Shown: positions 1 to 5,944 of the stretch, piece by piece
Numbering within the stretch: position 1 is the stretch's first letter
Layout of the letters: the number at the start of each line of letters is the position of its first letter
Assembly: GCA_034111105.1 (NCBI GenBank)
Contig: JAWUXY010000172.1
Span: forward strand, 1 to 7,020
Origin: Bermanella sp034111105
Lineage (GTDB): Bacteria; Pseudomonadota; Gammaproteobacteria; Pseudomonadales; Oceanobacteraceae
Direction of reading: 5' to 3'
DNA: 7,020 bases
Notes under the pieces: model-generated
What the model saw: only the letters and a program-made list of their open reading frames with translations
Database searches by the model: none
What the model was told of the DNA's origin: nothing
Program-made: the position numbers and the translations under genes

Positions 1-2
1 AT

Positions 3-137
3 GGATTACTCAGGCACCCAGACTTTGATCAACGAACCCCAGGGCTTTATTTTCTGATGAAGCTCTATTTTTATGGTGAGAGTGCTTATGCGCCTGAGTT
101 TCTAGACACATTGTCTGATTGGTTAAAAGAACGTTAA
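3..137 (+). CDS. C-terminal fragment of an unassigned protein
   Basis: An open frame enters from the left edge and gives 44 residues before TAA at 135-137. It includes PGLYFLMKLYFYGESAYAPE and ends in SDWLKER. The ending 'PEFLDTLSDWLKER' resembles the amphipathic last helix found in several regulator and enzyme families, but I do not recognise the family from so short a piece. It runs towards the hydrolase gene on the other strand and stops about 105 bp short of that gene's stop codon. An ATG at position 1 opens another frame of only 18 codons, which looks like chance. The call as coding rests on the open frame, the protein-like composition and the ordinary stop. Function is unknown. Confidence 0.55.
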   Translation, partial: GLLRHPDFDQRTPGLYFLMKLYFYGESAYAPEFLDTLSDWLKER

Positions 138-160
138 AAAATTGATTTCACTGGTTTATT

Positions 161-207
161 AAACATTGAGGGGTTTAAACCTTATGCATCAAACACAATC
201 AATGTTT
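161..207. repeat. Nested palindromes in a convergent gene gap
   Basis: AAACATTGA (161-169) is matched exactly by its reverse complement TCAATGTTT (199-207). The 29-nt spacer contains a perfect 10-bp palindrome, GGTTTAAACC (172-181). The element lies between the stop of the left-edge gene and the stop of the convergent hydrolase gene. A bidirectional transcription end is the natural guess, but the stems are AT-rich and neither side has a proper T-run. Nothing else was found in positions 138-242. Confidence 0.3.
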
Positions 208-242
208 TAAAATCACCAAAGCCAGTTACAAGCTCATCTTTG

Positions 243-1109
243 CTAGCTGTCAGTTGGCATCACCCTCAAAAACCCCAAAAGCTCACCCGCTAACCAATCC
301 GGACATTCCACTGCGGTCATATGTCCGCAGCTTGGGTGATGTGAATGCACTACATTGGGGATATTCTGCATAAAGTGTTGGCTTGTTTTGCAAAAGATAT
401 GATCCAGTTCTGCGGTTACCACTAATGTTGGGCAGTTTATTTTTTTTAGTGCATCAATGTACGGGTCTTTATCCTGATAAAAACTGCGAATAAATCCACC
501 GATGCTTTTGCCATTACCATCTTGCATGATGTCTAAACACAGGTCATATAATGCATCAGAATTTTGTGCCGCGGCCACGCCAGAAAACAACGGGCCAACA
601 TTTAATTTGAGCCCCTGAATAATTAGGGGCCAACTAAAATTTTCAAAACTACTGGCCAGCATGTGCATGGCGGCTTGGTTGGCAGCGTCAGGTAAGTTAC
701 TAAATTGAGTTGATGAACTGGTGTTGCATAACATTAATGACAATAGCCGACTATGCGCGGGTGTATTCACATTGTTTGCGTATTGCATGGCATAACGCGA
801 GGCGATCATGCCGCCAGTGCTGTGGCCGATTAAATGGAATTGATCAATATTAAGATGCGCCGTCAGTGCATTGACATCTTCAACACAGGAATCGATATCG
901 TAACCTTTAGGCTCATCTTCTATTGTGGTGAAACCGTGCCCGCGAATATCGAATGCAATCACGCGATGTGTTTTTGCAAGTTGCTCAGCGACCCCTGTTT
1001 TTATCCAATAGGCGGTATTAAGCGCTAAACCATGTAACACAATAATAGGTTCACCGGTTCCCATTTCTTCATAATGAAAGGTGACGTTTTGATGTTGAAA
1101 ACTTGGCAT
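243..1109 (-). CDS. Alpha/beta-fold hydrolase
   Basis: This is a soluble alpha/beta hydrolase of 288 aa, the usual size for the single-domain family. Visible motifs, in order: the oxyanion-side HG (H26-G27) in VLHGLALN, the DIRGHG turn (54-59), the nucleophile elbow GHSTGG with Ser97, the acid Asp236 in TAELDHIF, and His263 in SCGHMT. This gives a complete Ser-Asp-His triad. Residues about 130-215 form the variable cap, which decides the substrate. No signal peptide is visible, so it is probably cytoplasmic. The start is supported by AAAAGG eight bases upstream. It lies 113 bp downstream of the RES toxin gene on the same strand, a gap with a possible promoter, so co-transcription with the toxin is doubtful. 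The substrate cannot be told; esterases, enol-lactonases and BioH-like enzymes share this pattern. Confidence 0.9.
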   Translation of the reverse strand: MPSFQHQNVTFHYEEMGTGEPIIVLHGLALNTAYWIKTGVAEQLAKTHRVIAFDIRGHGFTTIEDEPKGYDIDSCVEDVNALTAHLNIDQFHLIGHSTGGMIASRYAMQYANNVNTPAHSRLLSLMLCNTSSSTQFSNLPDAANQAAMHMLASSFENFSWPLIIQGLKLNVGPLFSGVAAAQNSDALYDLCLDIMQDGNGKSIGGFIRSFYQDKDPYIDALKKINCPTLVVTAELDHIFCKTSQHFMQNIPNVVHSHHPSCGHMTAVECPDWLAGELLGFLRVMPTDS

Positions 1110-1117
1110 GAGTCAGA

Positions 1118-1166
1118 CCTTTTTATTTTATAAACTGACTATTACGGAGTTTGTACTACAGGTCAA
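1118..1166 (-). promoter_or_regulatory. Candidate promoter and RBS of the hydrolase gene
   Basis: Read on the minus strand, TTGACC (1161-1166) resembles a -35 box. TAATAG (1139-1144) follows after 16 bp as a weak -10, matching only three of six consensus bases. AAAAGG (1118-1123) lies eight bases before the ATG and is a convincing Shine-Dalgarno sequence. The ribosome site is well supported; the promoter is tentative. Confidence 0.35.
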
Positions 1167-1222
1167 ATAATCGCCGATAATAACCCGTTATGAATAGCCT
1201 TAATGTTGTTGATATTTTATTT

Positions 1223-1915
1223 TTATGGATGAATGATTTTAATGTTACTTATCTCAAAGTAACCAGTAAACGCTTGTTTAATGCCAGACCATTGATATCG
1301 ATAATGTCCACCTTGTTGGCAATGGTTGAGGGCAGGGGGTCTTAATATAGCAATGTTTTTATGGCCTTGATTACGAACACTGTTATAGAGCAGCCCCCAT
1401 TCATCTTGTTGGCGTAACGATTCGGCAAAGGCTTGTGAGGGTTGATAATTGGTTTTGTCATGCAGGTGGTTAAATTCATCGGCGGTGACATCCACTAATG
1501 GTTTTTTAAGGGTTGTAACATAGCTGCGCATGGTCAGCTCGGTATCCCCTTCGTTGGTGGCACTTAAGAATTGTGCATTGTGATACATGGTTTCTTTGAT
1601 GGCGGTTTCGATATCATCGGCGGCGTAATAAACACCGTATAATTGGCCGTTCGTAAATCGCGATGCATTACCTAGGTGGGTAAATGAGGCCATTATGGGG
1701 GTTGAGCCGATGCCTGTTATCCAGTCTTCTTTGGGGACAATATGCAGGTTTCCGGCTTCGTGTCGTAAGCGATCATTGGTCATGGCTTCGATGGCAAACG
1801 CGGCTTCAAATTCTTCGTGTGAATCGTAACAGTCTTCAAAAACATTAATAGGGGGGAATTTTGATAGGACTAACCGAAACCACTTCCTTGTTGGTTTTGT
1901 GTATTTGTGAATCAT
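1223..1915 (-). CDS. RES-domain toxin (NAD+-degrading family)
   Basis: This is the toxin of a type II RES-Xre (MbcT-MbcA-like) toxin-antitoxin pair, 230 aa. Characterised members deplete NAD+ in the cytoplasm, by NAD+ phosphorolysis in MbcT, and stop growth until neutralised by the partner. The conserved polar set that names the family is visible: Arg86 in NASRFTNG, the tyrosines at 96-97 in YGVYYAADD, Glu108 in TAIKETMYH, and Ser179 in LLYNSVRN. The RES core spans about 70-200; an N-terminal segment of about 65 residues makes this the longer form of the family. The start codon overlaps the antitoxin stop as ATGA (1912-1915) and no Shine-Dalgarno sequence precedes it, so translation is probably coupled to the antitoxin. 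The reading frame is intact and all key residues are present, so the toxin should be active. Activity is inferred from the family. Confidence 0.93.
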   Translation of the reverse strand: MIHKYTKPTRKWFRLVLSKFPPINVFEDCYDSHEEFEAAFAIEAMTNDRLRHEAGNLHIVPKEDWITGIGSTPIMASFTHLGNASRFTNGQLYGVYYAADDIETAIKETMYHNAQFLSATNEGDTELTMRSYVTTLKKPLVDVTADEFNHLHDKTNYQPSQAFAESLRQQDEWGLLYNSVRNQGHKNIAILRPPALNHCQQGGHYRYQWSGIKQAFTGYFEISNIKIIHP

Positions 1916-2301
1916 CCGCGATAGGCATCCAAATATTTTCTGACTCGGGCTAAGTCAACGATAGAGCCAGCTAGGATGGCGTCTAACGCGCTTTTGTTGC
2001 CGAAGTCACGATTGCTTTTTTGTATCCACGCATCGGCTTGTTCTTTACTGGGAAACATAATCATAAGGGATTTACGAATGCTCATTACATAGGAGATACG
2101 CTCTAACAAATCATGGTTTAATTTTACGGATGGTAACTTTTTATATTTATAAAAAGTTTGCTCTGGGATATTGCCTAACAACCGACGCTGCTGTTGGTTA
2201 CTTAGCCCCCAGTCATTGGTTATTTTAAAAAACCCTTTTAAGGCGACTTGCCCAGTAAAACCTGAATCGGCTTTAAGTTCTGGCTGACTAATGGCTGTCA
2301 T
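1912..2301 (-). CDS. Xre/MbcA/ParS-family antitoxin (DUF2384)
   Basis: This 129-aa protein is the antitoxin partner of the RES toxin directly downstream. An N-terminal helix-turn-helix-like region (about 31-58, WGLSNQQQRRLLGN then EQTFYKYKK) should bind DNA. The C-terminal toxin-binding domain (about 80-129) shows FPSKEQADAWIQ, then SNRDFGNKSALDAIL, then VRKYLDAYRG. This is the signature of the DUF2384 group, in which the extreme C-terminal Arg-Gly is known to reach into the toxin's active site. The ATG is preceded at ideal spacing by a near-perfect ribosome site. The last codon overlaps the toxin start by 4 nt. Palindromic AT-rich boxes upstream suggest that the antitoxin, or the complex, represses its own promoter, as in related modules. 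Identification is secure from the C-terminal motif and the gene order. Confidence 0.93.
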   Translation of the reverse strand: MTAISQPELKADSGFTGQVALKGFFKITNDWGLSNQQQRRLLGNIPEQTFYKYKKLPSVKLNHDLLERISYVMSIRKSLMIMFPSKEQADAWIQKSNRDFGNKSALDAILAGSIVDLARVRKYLDAYRG

Positions 2302-2305
2302 ATTT

Positions 2306-2313
2306 CACCTCCT
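2306..2313 (-). promoter_or_regulatory. Strong ribosome binding site of the antitoxin
   Basis: On the minus strand AGGAGGTGA, ending six bases after GGAGG and just before the ATG, is complementary over nine bases to the usual 16S rRNA 3' end. The downstream toxin has no such site. This difference would favour antitoxin over toxin synthesis from the shared message. Confidence 0.8.
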
Positions 2314-2326
2314 ACTGATATTGGTA

Positions 2327-2376
2327 GATTAATCTATATATGTAGTTAATCAAGTATTTTATTCATATATGTATAA
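2327..2376 (-). promoter_or_regulatory. Probable operator region of the RES-Xre module
   Basis: Two boxes share ATATATGTA (2336-2344 and 2365-2373), 29 bp apart, a little under three helical turns. The distal box lies in an 18-bp near-perfect palindrome, TTATTCATATATGTATAA (2359-2376), with one mismatched pair around the core CATATATG. The proximal box is bracketed by the inverted arms GATTAA (2327-2332) and TTAATC (2346-2351). Between the boxes the minus strand reads TAAAAT (2356-2361), a five-of-six match to a -10 element, although no good -35 accompanies it. The position, 25-75 bp upstream of the antitoxin start, fits autoregulation. Binding itself is inferred. Confidence 0.55.
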
Positions 2377-2479
2377 TTGGTGTTATTGGAATTAATAATA
2401 AGAAAAGGGGCTAAAGAATCATTAATTTAGGTAAGTAGTTGATTTTATGGATTATTTTTATGGTAAAGAGGGATGGCAG

Positions 2480-2504
2480 GGCATACCGCTTTAATCGGTA
2501 TGCC
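2480..2504 (-). terminator. Hairpin downstream of the PuuB-like gene
   Basis: There is a perfect 9-bp stem, GGCATACCG (2480-2488) with CGGTATGCC (2496-2504), around a 7-nt loop. It begins 43 bp beyond the stop of the oxidoreductase gene and lies upstream of the antitoxin promoter. The sequence following it in the minus-strand transcript is pyrimidine-rich (CTGCCATCCCTC) but is not a T-run. It is therefore either a weak intrinsic terminator or a 3'-end-stabilising hairpin. The rest of the gap (2377-2479 and 2505-2547) shows nothing distinct. Confidence 0.45.
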
Positions 2505-2547
2505 TTTCGCCACAGGTGATGTATTCGAGCATCAAGTGATGGGGCGG

Positions 2548-3852
2548 TTATCTTAGCTTTTCTAACATTAAGTAATACCACATGCCTAAGGCTAAAAACT
2601 GATTACCAATCCACTCGCTGCCGGGCAGTCGAATATGTTTGCAGTTAGCAAAGGTGTCGTAGTCTTTCATTTGGCCGGTGATGGCATTGGCCATAATTTC
2701 ACTGACAATATGGGTCAGTGCAATGCCATGCCCTGAATAGCCCTGTGCATAAAATACGTTGTCAGACAGTTTGCCTAATTGCGGAATACGGTTCACCACG
2801 ACGCCCATCATGCCAGACCATTGGAAGTCGACTTTGACGCCCTTTAAACGCGGAAAGGTTTTTTCAATGGCAGGGCGCAGCTCGGCTTCTATGTTGCGGC
2901 TTTCACGGCCAGAATAATTCGCGCCGCCACCAAACAACAAACGTTTATCGGCGGTTAAGCGGTAGTAATCTAATACAAAGCGGCAGTCATACACGGCGAC
3001 GTCTTTTGGGTTGATAAGGTTGGCTACGTCATCACCTAAGGGTTCTGTGACCACTAGGCCGCCAGCAGCAGGGAAAATTTTCCCGCTCATTTTTAGGCGC
3101 TCTAATCTATGGTAGGCGTTTCCGGCAAGCATGACCGTATTGGCGGTTACGCAACCTTTTTGGGTGAATACTTTAGCGGGCTTGCCAGTTTTATTGTCAC
3201 CGTGGTCGATGTCGATGACTTCACTGTTTTCAAAAATGAAGGCGCCCAGTGACTGTGCTGCGCGCGCTTCGCCTAAACATAAATTTAAGCTATGCAGGTG
3301 CATGTTCTTTTTGTTGTAGATGCCGCCGTGATAAATGTCGGTTTCTAAAAATTCGTTTATTTGTTCACGTTCAACAAATTCAACTTGGTCTTCCATACCG
3401 TGGTCTAAACATTCTTGGTAGTTAGCACGCAGCTCTGGTAAGTGGCTTGGTTTGTATGCTGTGTGTAAGTGGCCAAACTTTAGGTCGCAGTCGATGCCGT
3501 ATTTTTGAATGCGTTTTTTGATGATGTCGTGGCCATGAAAACGCAAATGCCAAATGAAGTCGTCTACATCATTGCCTAAGGTTTTACGCATTTGTTTGCG
3601 CATGGCTTCATCACCAGACAGGCTACCAGTCACTTGGCCACCGTTACGGCCAGTGGCCCCCCAAGCCACTTTTTTAGCTTCTATAACCGCCACTTTTAGA
3701 CCGCGTTCAGCTAATTCAAGCGCGGTATTAATGCCCGTAAAGCCGCCACCTACAATGGCCACATCCACACGGATGTCGCCTTCGAGTTCTGGGTAATCGC
3801 TGTCTTGGTTAATGGTAGCGCTGTAATACGCCGGACATCTTTGTGCTGTCAT
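2548..3852 (-). CDS. puuB: PuuB-like FAD-dependent amine oxidoreductase
   Basis: This FAD enzyme of the D-amino-acid oxidase (DAO) fold closely resembles gamma-glutamylputrescine oxidoreductase, which oxidises the amine of glutamylated putrescine in polyamine breakdown. From the start chosen here it has 434 aa, against about 426 for E. coli PuuB. It shows the dinucleotide motif VGGGFTG (G35-G40) with Glu58 closing the Rossmann beta-alpha-beta unit, the flavin-region GATGRNGGQ ending at Gln73, DYYRLTADKRLLFGGG (295-310), and GYSGHG (371-376) near the C-terminus. An in-frame ATG at 3886-3888 would add 12 residues but has no ribosome site, whereas the ATG at 3850-3852 has AAAAGG six bases upstream. 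No puuA, puuC or puuD is seen nearby, so the exact amine substrate is uncertain and the symbol marks family membership. It follows the antiporter gene after about 125 bp containing hairpins. Confidence 0.85.
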   Translation of the reverse strand: MTAQRCPAYYSATINQDSDYPELEGDIRVDVAIVGGGFTGINTALELAERGLKVAVIEAKKVAWGATGRNGGQVTGSLSGDEAMRKQMRKTLGNDVDDFIWHLRFHGHDIIKKRIQKYGIDCDLKFGHLHTAYKPSHLPELRANYQECLDHGMEDQVEFVEREQINEFLETDIYHGGIYNKKNMHLHSLNLCLGEARAAQSLGAFIFENSEVIDIDHGDNKTGKPAKVFTQKGCVTANTVMLAGNAYHRLERLKMSGKIFPAAGGLVVTEPLGDDVANLINPKDVAVYDCRFVLDYYRLTADKRLLFGGGANYSGRESRNIEAELRPAIEKTFPRLKGVKVDFQWSGMMGVVVNRIPQLGKLSDNVFYAQGYSGHGIALTHIVSEIMANAITGQMKDYDTFANCKHIRLPGSEWIGNQFLALGMWYYLMLEKLR

Positions 3853-3858
3853 GTTCGA

Positions 3859-3864
3859 CCTTTT
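3859..3864 (-). promoter_or_regulatory. RBS deciding the PuuB-like start
   Basis: AAAAGG on the minus strand sits six bases before the ATG at 3850-3852. The upstream in-frame ATG at 3886-3888 is preceded by TCTGCACCAGA, which has no Shine-Dalgarno character. This favours the shorter protein. Confidence 0.6.
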
Positions 3865-3897
3865 GCATCCTGAGAGTTCTGTGGTCATTCTGGTGCA

Positions 3898-3951
3898 GAT
3901 AGCGTGTGCTGGCTATCGGGTCTAGTGGGTATTGATTTTTGCTCAATACCC
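3898..3951 (-). terminator. Tandem hairpins between antiporter and PuuB-like gene
   Basis: The stronger hairpin is a perfect 9-bp stem, GGGTATTGA (3927-3935) with TCAATACCC (3943-3951), with a 7-nt loop. It begins 26 bp after the antiporter stop. Beside it is a 6-bp stem, GATAGC (3898-3903) with GCTATC (3912-3917), with an 8-nt loop. In the minus-strand transcript neither is followed by a T-run. They could end the antiporter transcript, protect its 3' end, or form structure in the oxidoreductase leader. The pairing is clear; the role is inferred. Confidence 0.45.
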
Positions 3952-3977
3952 TTGTTTAACCGAATCATGTCGGGGCG

Positions 3978-5804
3978 TTAGTGGGCGTCTTTGGTTTGTA
4001 CTTTGGGTTGCGCCTTGTCTTGGGCATCGTCTTGTAAAACTTGAGTCAGCTCTTTTAAGCCTTTTTGCACGGCAATGCCATATTCTTTATCGTCGCCCCA
4101 GACCTCGGCTAATTTGCGCATGTTGGCTTCATCGTGTTCTTCAAACAATTGGCCAGCACGCTGGGCGTCTTCTGGGGTTGTGCCCAGCAGCTGCAATGCA
4201 TCGACGCCTAGGTGCAAAGCGGAATCAAATGTTTCACGGCGCAGGCCGTCAATCTTGGTTTGCATAATGGCATAGGCATGGCTGCGGTCGATGGCGCGTG
4301 CCAATATTTTTAAGTGGGGAAAGTGCTTTTGTGCCGTGGCAATTATGTCTAAGGTTTTGTCTGCCTCATCTACCGCGATTACCAAGAGCTTGGCGTCATT
4401 CGCGCCAGCGGCTTCGAGTAACTCACTGCGGGCTGCATCACCGTAATAAACCTTGTTGCCAAAACGACGCACTAAATCCACCTGTCCTGGGCTGTGATCC
4501 AGAATGGTCAGGTTATAACCTTGTGCAATGAGCAGTCGGCCGATGATCTGCCCAAAGCGGCCATAGCCCGCTAAGATCACATGTTCGGCACTGTCGATGT
4601 TGGTATCGTCTTCAGGCTTGGCTTGCTGGCCTGTGCGGCTAAAGTAAATTTCATAGGCCACTAACAATAATGGTGAGATCAACATAGAAAGCGCCACCAC
4701 AACTGTAATCATGTTAACAAGGGCGTCGTCGAATACATTAAATTGTCGCGCGCTGCTGGCCAGTACAAACGCAAACTCCCCTCCTTGAGCAAGCGCCAGG
4801 GTAAACAACATGCCTTGTGATCGGCTCATACTTGAAATAGCCGCCACGCCCGCCAATACAATAATTTTGATGAGTATTAATGCAACGACCGAAAGCCCGA
4901 TGAATAACGGCTCATCAAACAACAATTGGAAATCGATGCTGGCACCCACCGTGATAAAAAACAGGCCGAGCAGCAAACCTTTAAACGGTTCGATATCCAC
5001 TTCGAGTTCATGGCGAAATTCGTTATCGGCTAATACTACGCCCGCTAAAAATGAGCCCAATGCGGGGGATAAACCAATGGCCTGCATGAGCACGGTAATG
5101 GCCACCACAATTAATAAAGCAAAGGCGGTGAACACTTCACGCATACGGGTTTCGGCAATAAACCGAAAGAAGGGTGCGGCTAAATATTTACCGCCCAAAA
5201 TAATCGCTAAAATAGTGGCACTGGTGATGACCACTTGTACCCAAATGGGTAAATGACTAATCAGGCTGTCGTGCACATCGCTTGTGTTTATCACCTCGCC
5301 AATAGCGAGCAATGGCAATAACGCCAGAATAGGAATCACGGCAATATCTTGAAATAACAAAACGGAAAAACTATTGGCACCGGCTTGGGTTTTTAATAAG
5401 CCGCGCTCCGTCAGTGACTGCAAGACGATTGCAGTAGACGATAGCGCCAAGGTTAAACCAATGGCCAGACTGACTTGCCACACAAAGTCGCTGGCTAACA
5501 TCACAAGGGCGCTGATCATGGCAGCGGTGAGAATCACCTGCAAACCACCCAAGCCCAAAATAGGGCGGCGCATTTGCCATAAGCGCGATGGACGCAATTC
5601 TAGCCCGACCAAAAACAGCATCATCACCACACCAAACTCGGCAAAGTGCATCACCTCGGTTTGATCGCCTACTAAGTGAAATACAAACGGGCCAATGAGC
5701 ACACCGGCGATTAAGTAGCCTAACACTGAGCCCAAGCCCAAACGCTTGGCAATGGGCACGGACAATACGGCTGCAAATAAATAGATGAGAGCGCTTACGA
5801 GCAT
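3978..5804 (-). CDS. KefB/KefC-type K+/H+ antiporter (CPA2)
   Basis: This inner-membrane monovalent cation:proton antiporter of the CPA2 family has 608 aa, close to KefB and KefC (601 and 620). Residues 1-385 are a multi-span membrane domain containing RLGLGSVLGYLIAG (21-34), VGLEL (66-70), LALSSTAI (119-126) and the ion-site LLFQDIAVIP with Q152 and D153. The cytoplasmic loop HELEVDIEPFKG (265-276) matches the Kef regulatory loop. From about 408 an RCK (TrkA-N) domain begins with GYGRFG (413-418) and YGDA (454-457), followed by RRETF (522-526), equivalent to the region used by Kef proteins for glutathione binding. Known members release K+ and acidify the cytoplasm under electrophile stress. 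No KefF or KefG partner lies nearby. TAAGG six bases before the ATG supports the start. KefB versus KefC cannot be decided. Confidence 0.93.
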   Translation of the reverse strand: MLVSALIYLFAAVLSVPIAKRLGLGSVLGYLIAGVLIGPFVFHLVGDQTEVMHFAEFGVVMMLFLVGLELRPSRLWQMRRPILGLGGLQVILTAAMISALVMLASDFVWQVSLAIGLTLALSSTAIVLQSLTERGLLKTQAGANSFSVLLFQDIAVIPILALLPLLAIGEVINTSDVHDSLISHLPIWVQVVITSATILAIILGGKYLAAPFFRFIAETRMREVFTAFALLIVVAITVLMQAIGLSPALGSFLAGVVLADNEFRHELEVDIEPFKGLLLGLFFITVGASIDFQLLFDEPLFIGLSVVALILIKIIVLAGVAAISSMSRSQGMLFTLALAQGGEFAFVLASSARQFNVFDDALVNMITVVVALSMLISPLLLVAYEIYFSRTGQQAKPEDDTNIDSAEHVILAGYGRFGQIIGRLLIAQGYNLTILDHSPGQVDLVRRFGNKVYYGDAARSELLEAAGANDAKLLVIAVDEADKTLDIIATAQKHFPHLKILARAIDRSHAYAIMQTKIDGLRRETFDSALHLGVDALQLLGTTPEDAQRAGQLFEEHDEANMRKLAEVWGDDKEYGIAVQKGLKELTQVLQDDAQDKAQPKVQTKDAH

Positions 5805-5846
5805 GGGAAGCCTTAAATCATGTGTATAGCTTTAAGTGTAGCGAAA

Positions 5847-5875
5847 AATAGACAGGCTTTAACGATAATTATCAA
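5847..5875 (-). promoter_or_regulatory. Candidate antiporter promoter with overlapping palindrome
   Basis: On the minus strand TTGATA (5870-5875), a five-of-six -35 match, is followed after 17 bp by TCTATT (5847-5852), a four-of-six -10 match. The perfect palindrome GATAATTATC (5864-5873) overlaps the -35 box and could be a regulator site. It resembles part of a Fur box but is too short for that call. The distance to the start, about 40 bp, is normal. Confidence 0.4.
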
Positions 5876-5903
5876 GCTTACTAGAAAAATGCATGGTGTA
5901 TTG

Positions 5904-5937
5904 TATTATGGCTGGCCATTTTATTGTTATTCAAGGA
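5904..5937 (+). promoter_or_regulatory. Candidate -10 and RBS of the exported protein gene
   Basis: TATTAT (5904-5909) is a five-of-six -10 match about 35 bp before the start codon. No good -35 lies at the right distance, so an activator may be needed or the call may be wrong. AAGGA (5933-5937), seven bases before the ATG, is a good ribosome site and fixes the start. Confidence 0.4.
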
Positions 5938-5944
5938 ATAAAAC

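Noticed and set aside
1..57. Short frame starting at the first base (ATG to TGA, 18 codons)
   Set aside because: It overlaps a longer open frame that enters from the left edge and has more protein-like composition; no upstream ribosome site can be seen.
2302..2547. A small gene hidden between antitoxin and oxidoreductase genes
   Set aside because: The stretch is AT-rich with operator-like boxes and a hairpin; I saw no frame with a plausible ribosome site and protein-like translation.
3554..3796. Plus-strand open frame of 80 codons opposite the FAD-binding region of the PuuB-like gene
   Set aside because: It is antisense to the conserved GxGxxG and GRNGG motifs, and its Ser/Pro-rich translation mirrors the codons of the real gene.
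3932..4267. Plus-strand open frame of 111 codons opposite the antiporter C-terminus
   Set aside because: It overlaps a well-supported gene on the other strand; its Cys/Arg/Leu-rich composition is typical of an antisense shadow.
4810..5256. Plus-strand open frame of 148 codons inside the antiporter gene
   Set aside because: It lies opposite the strongly conserved membrane domain of the antiporter, has low-complexity Ser/Asn/Lys-rich composition and no recognisable domain.
5861..5879. Possible Fur box at GATAATTATC
   Set aside because: Only ten bases are symmetric and the third hexamer of the usual 19-bp site is absent; kept only as an unassigned palindrome.
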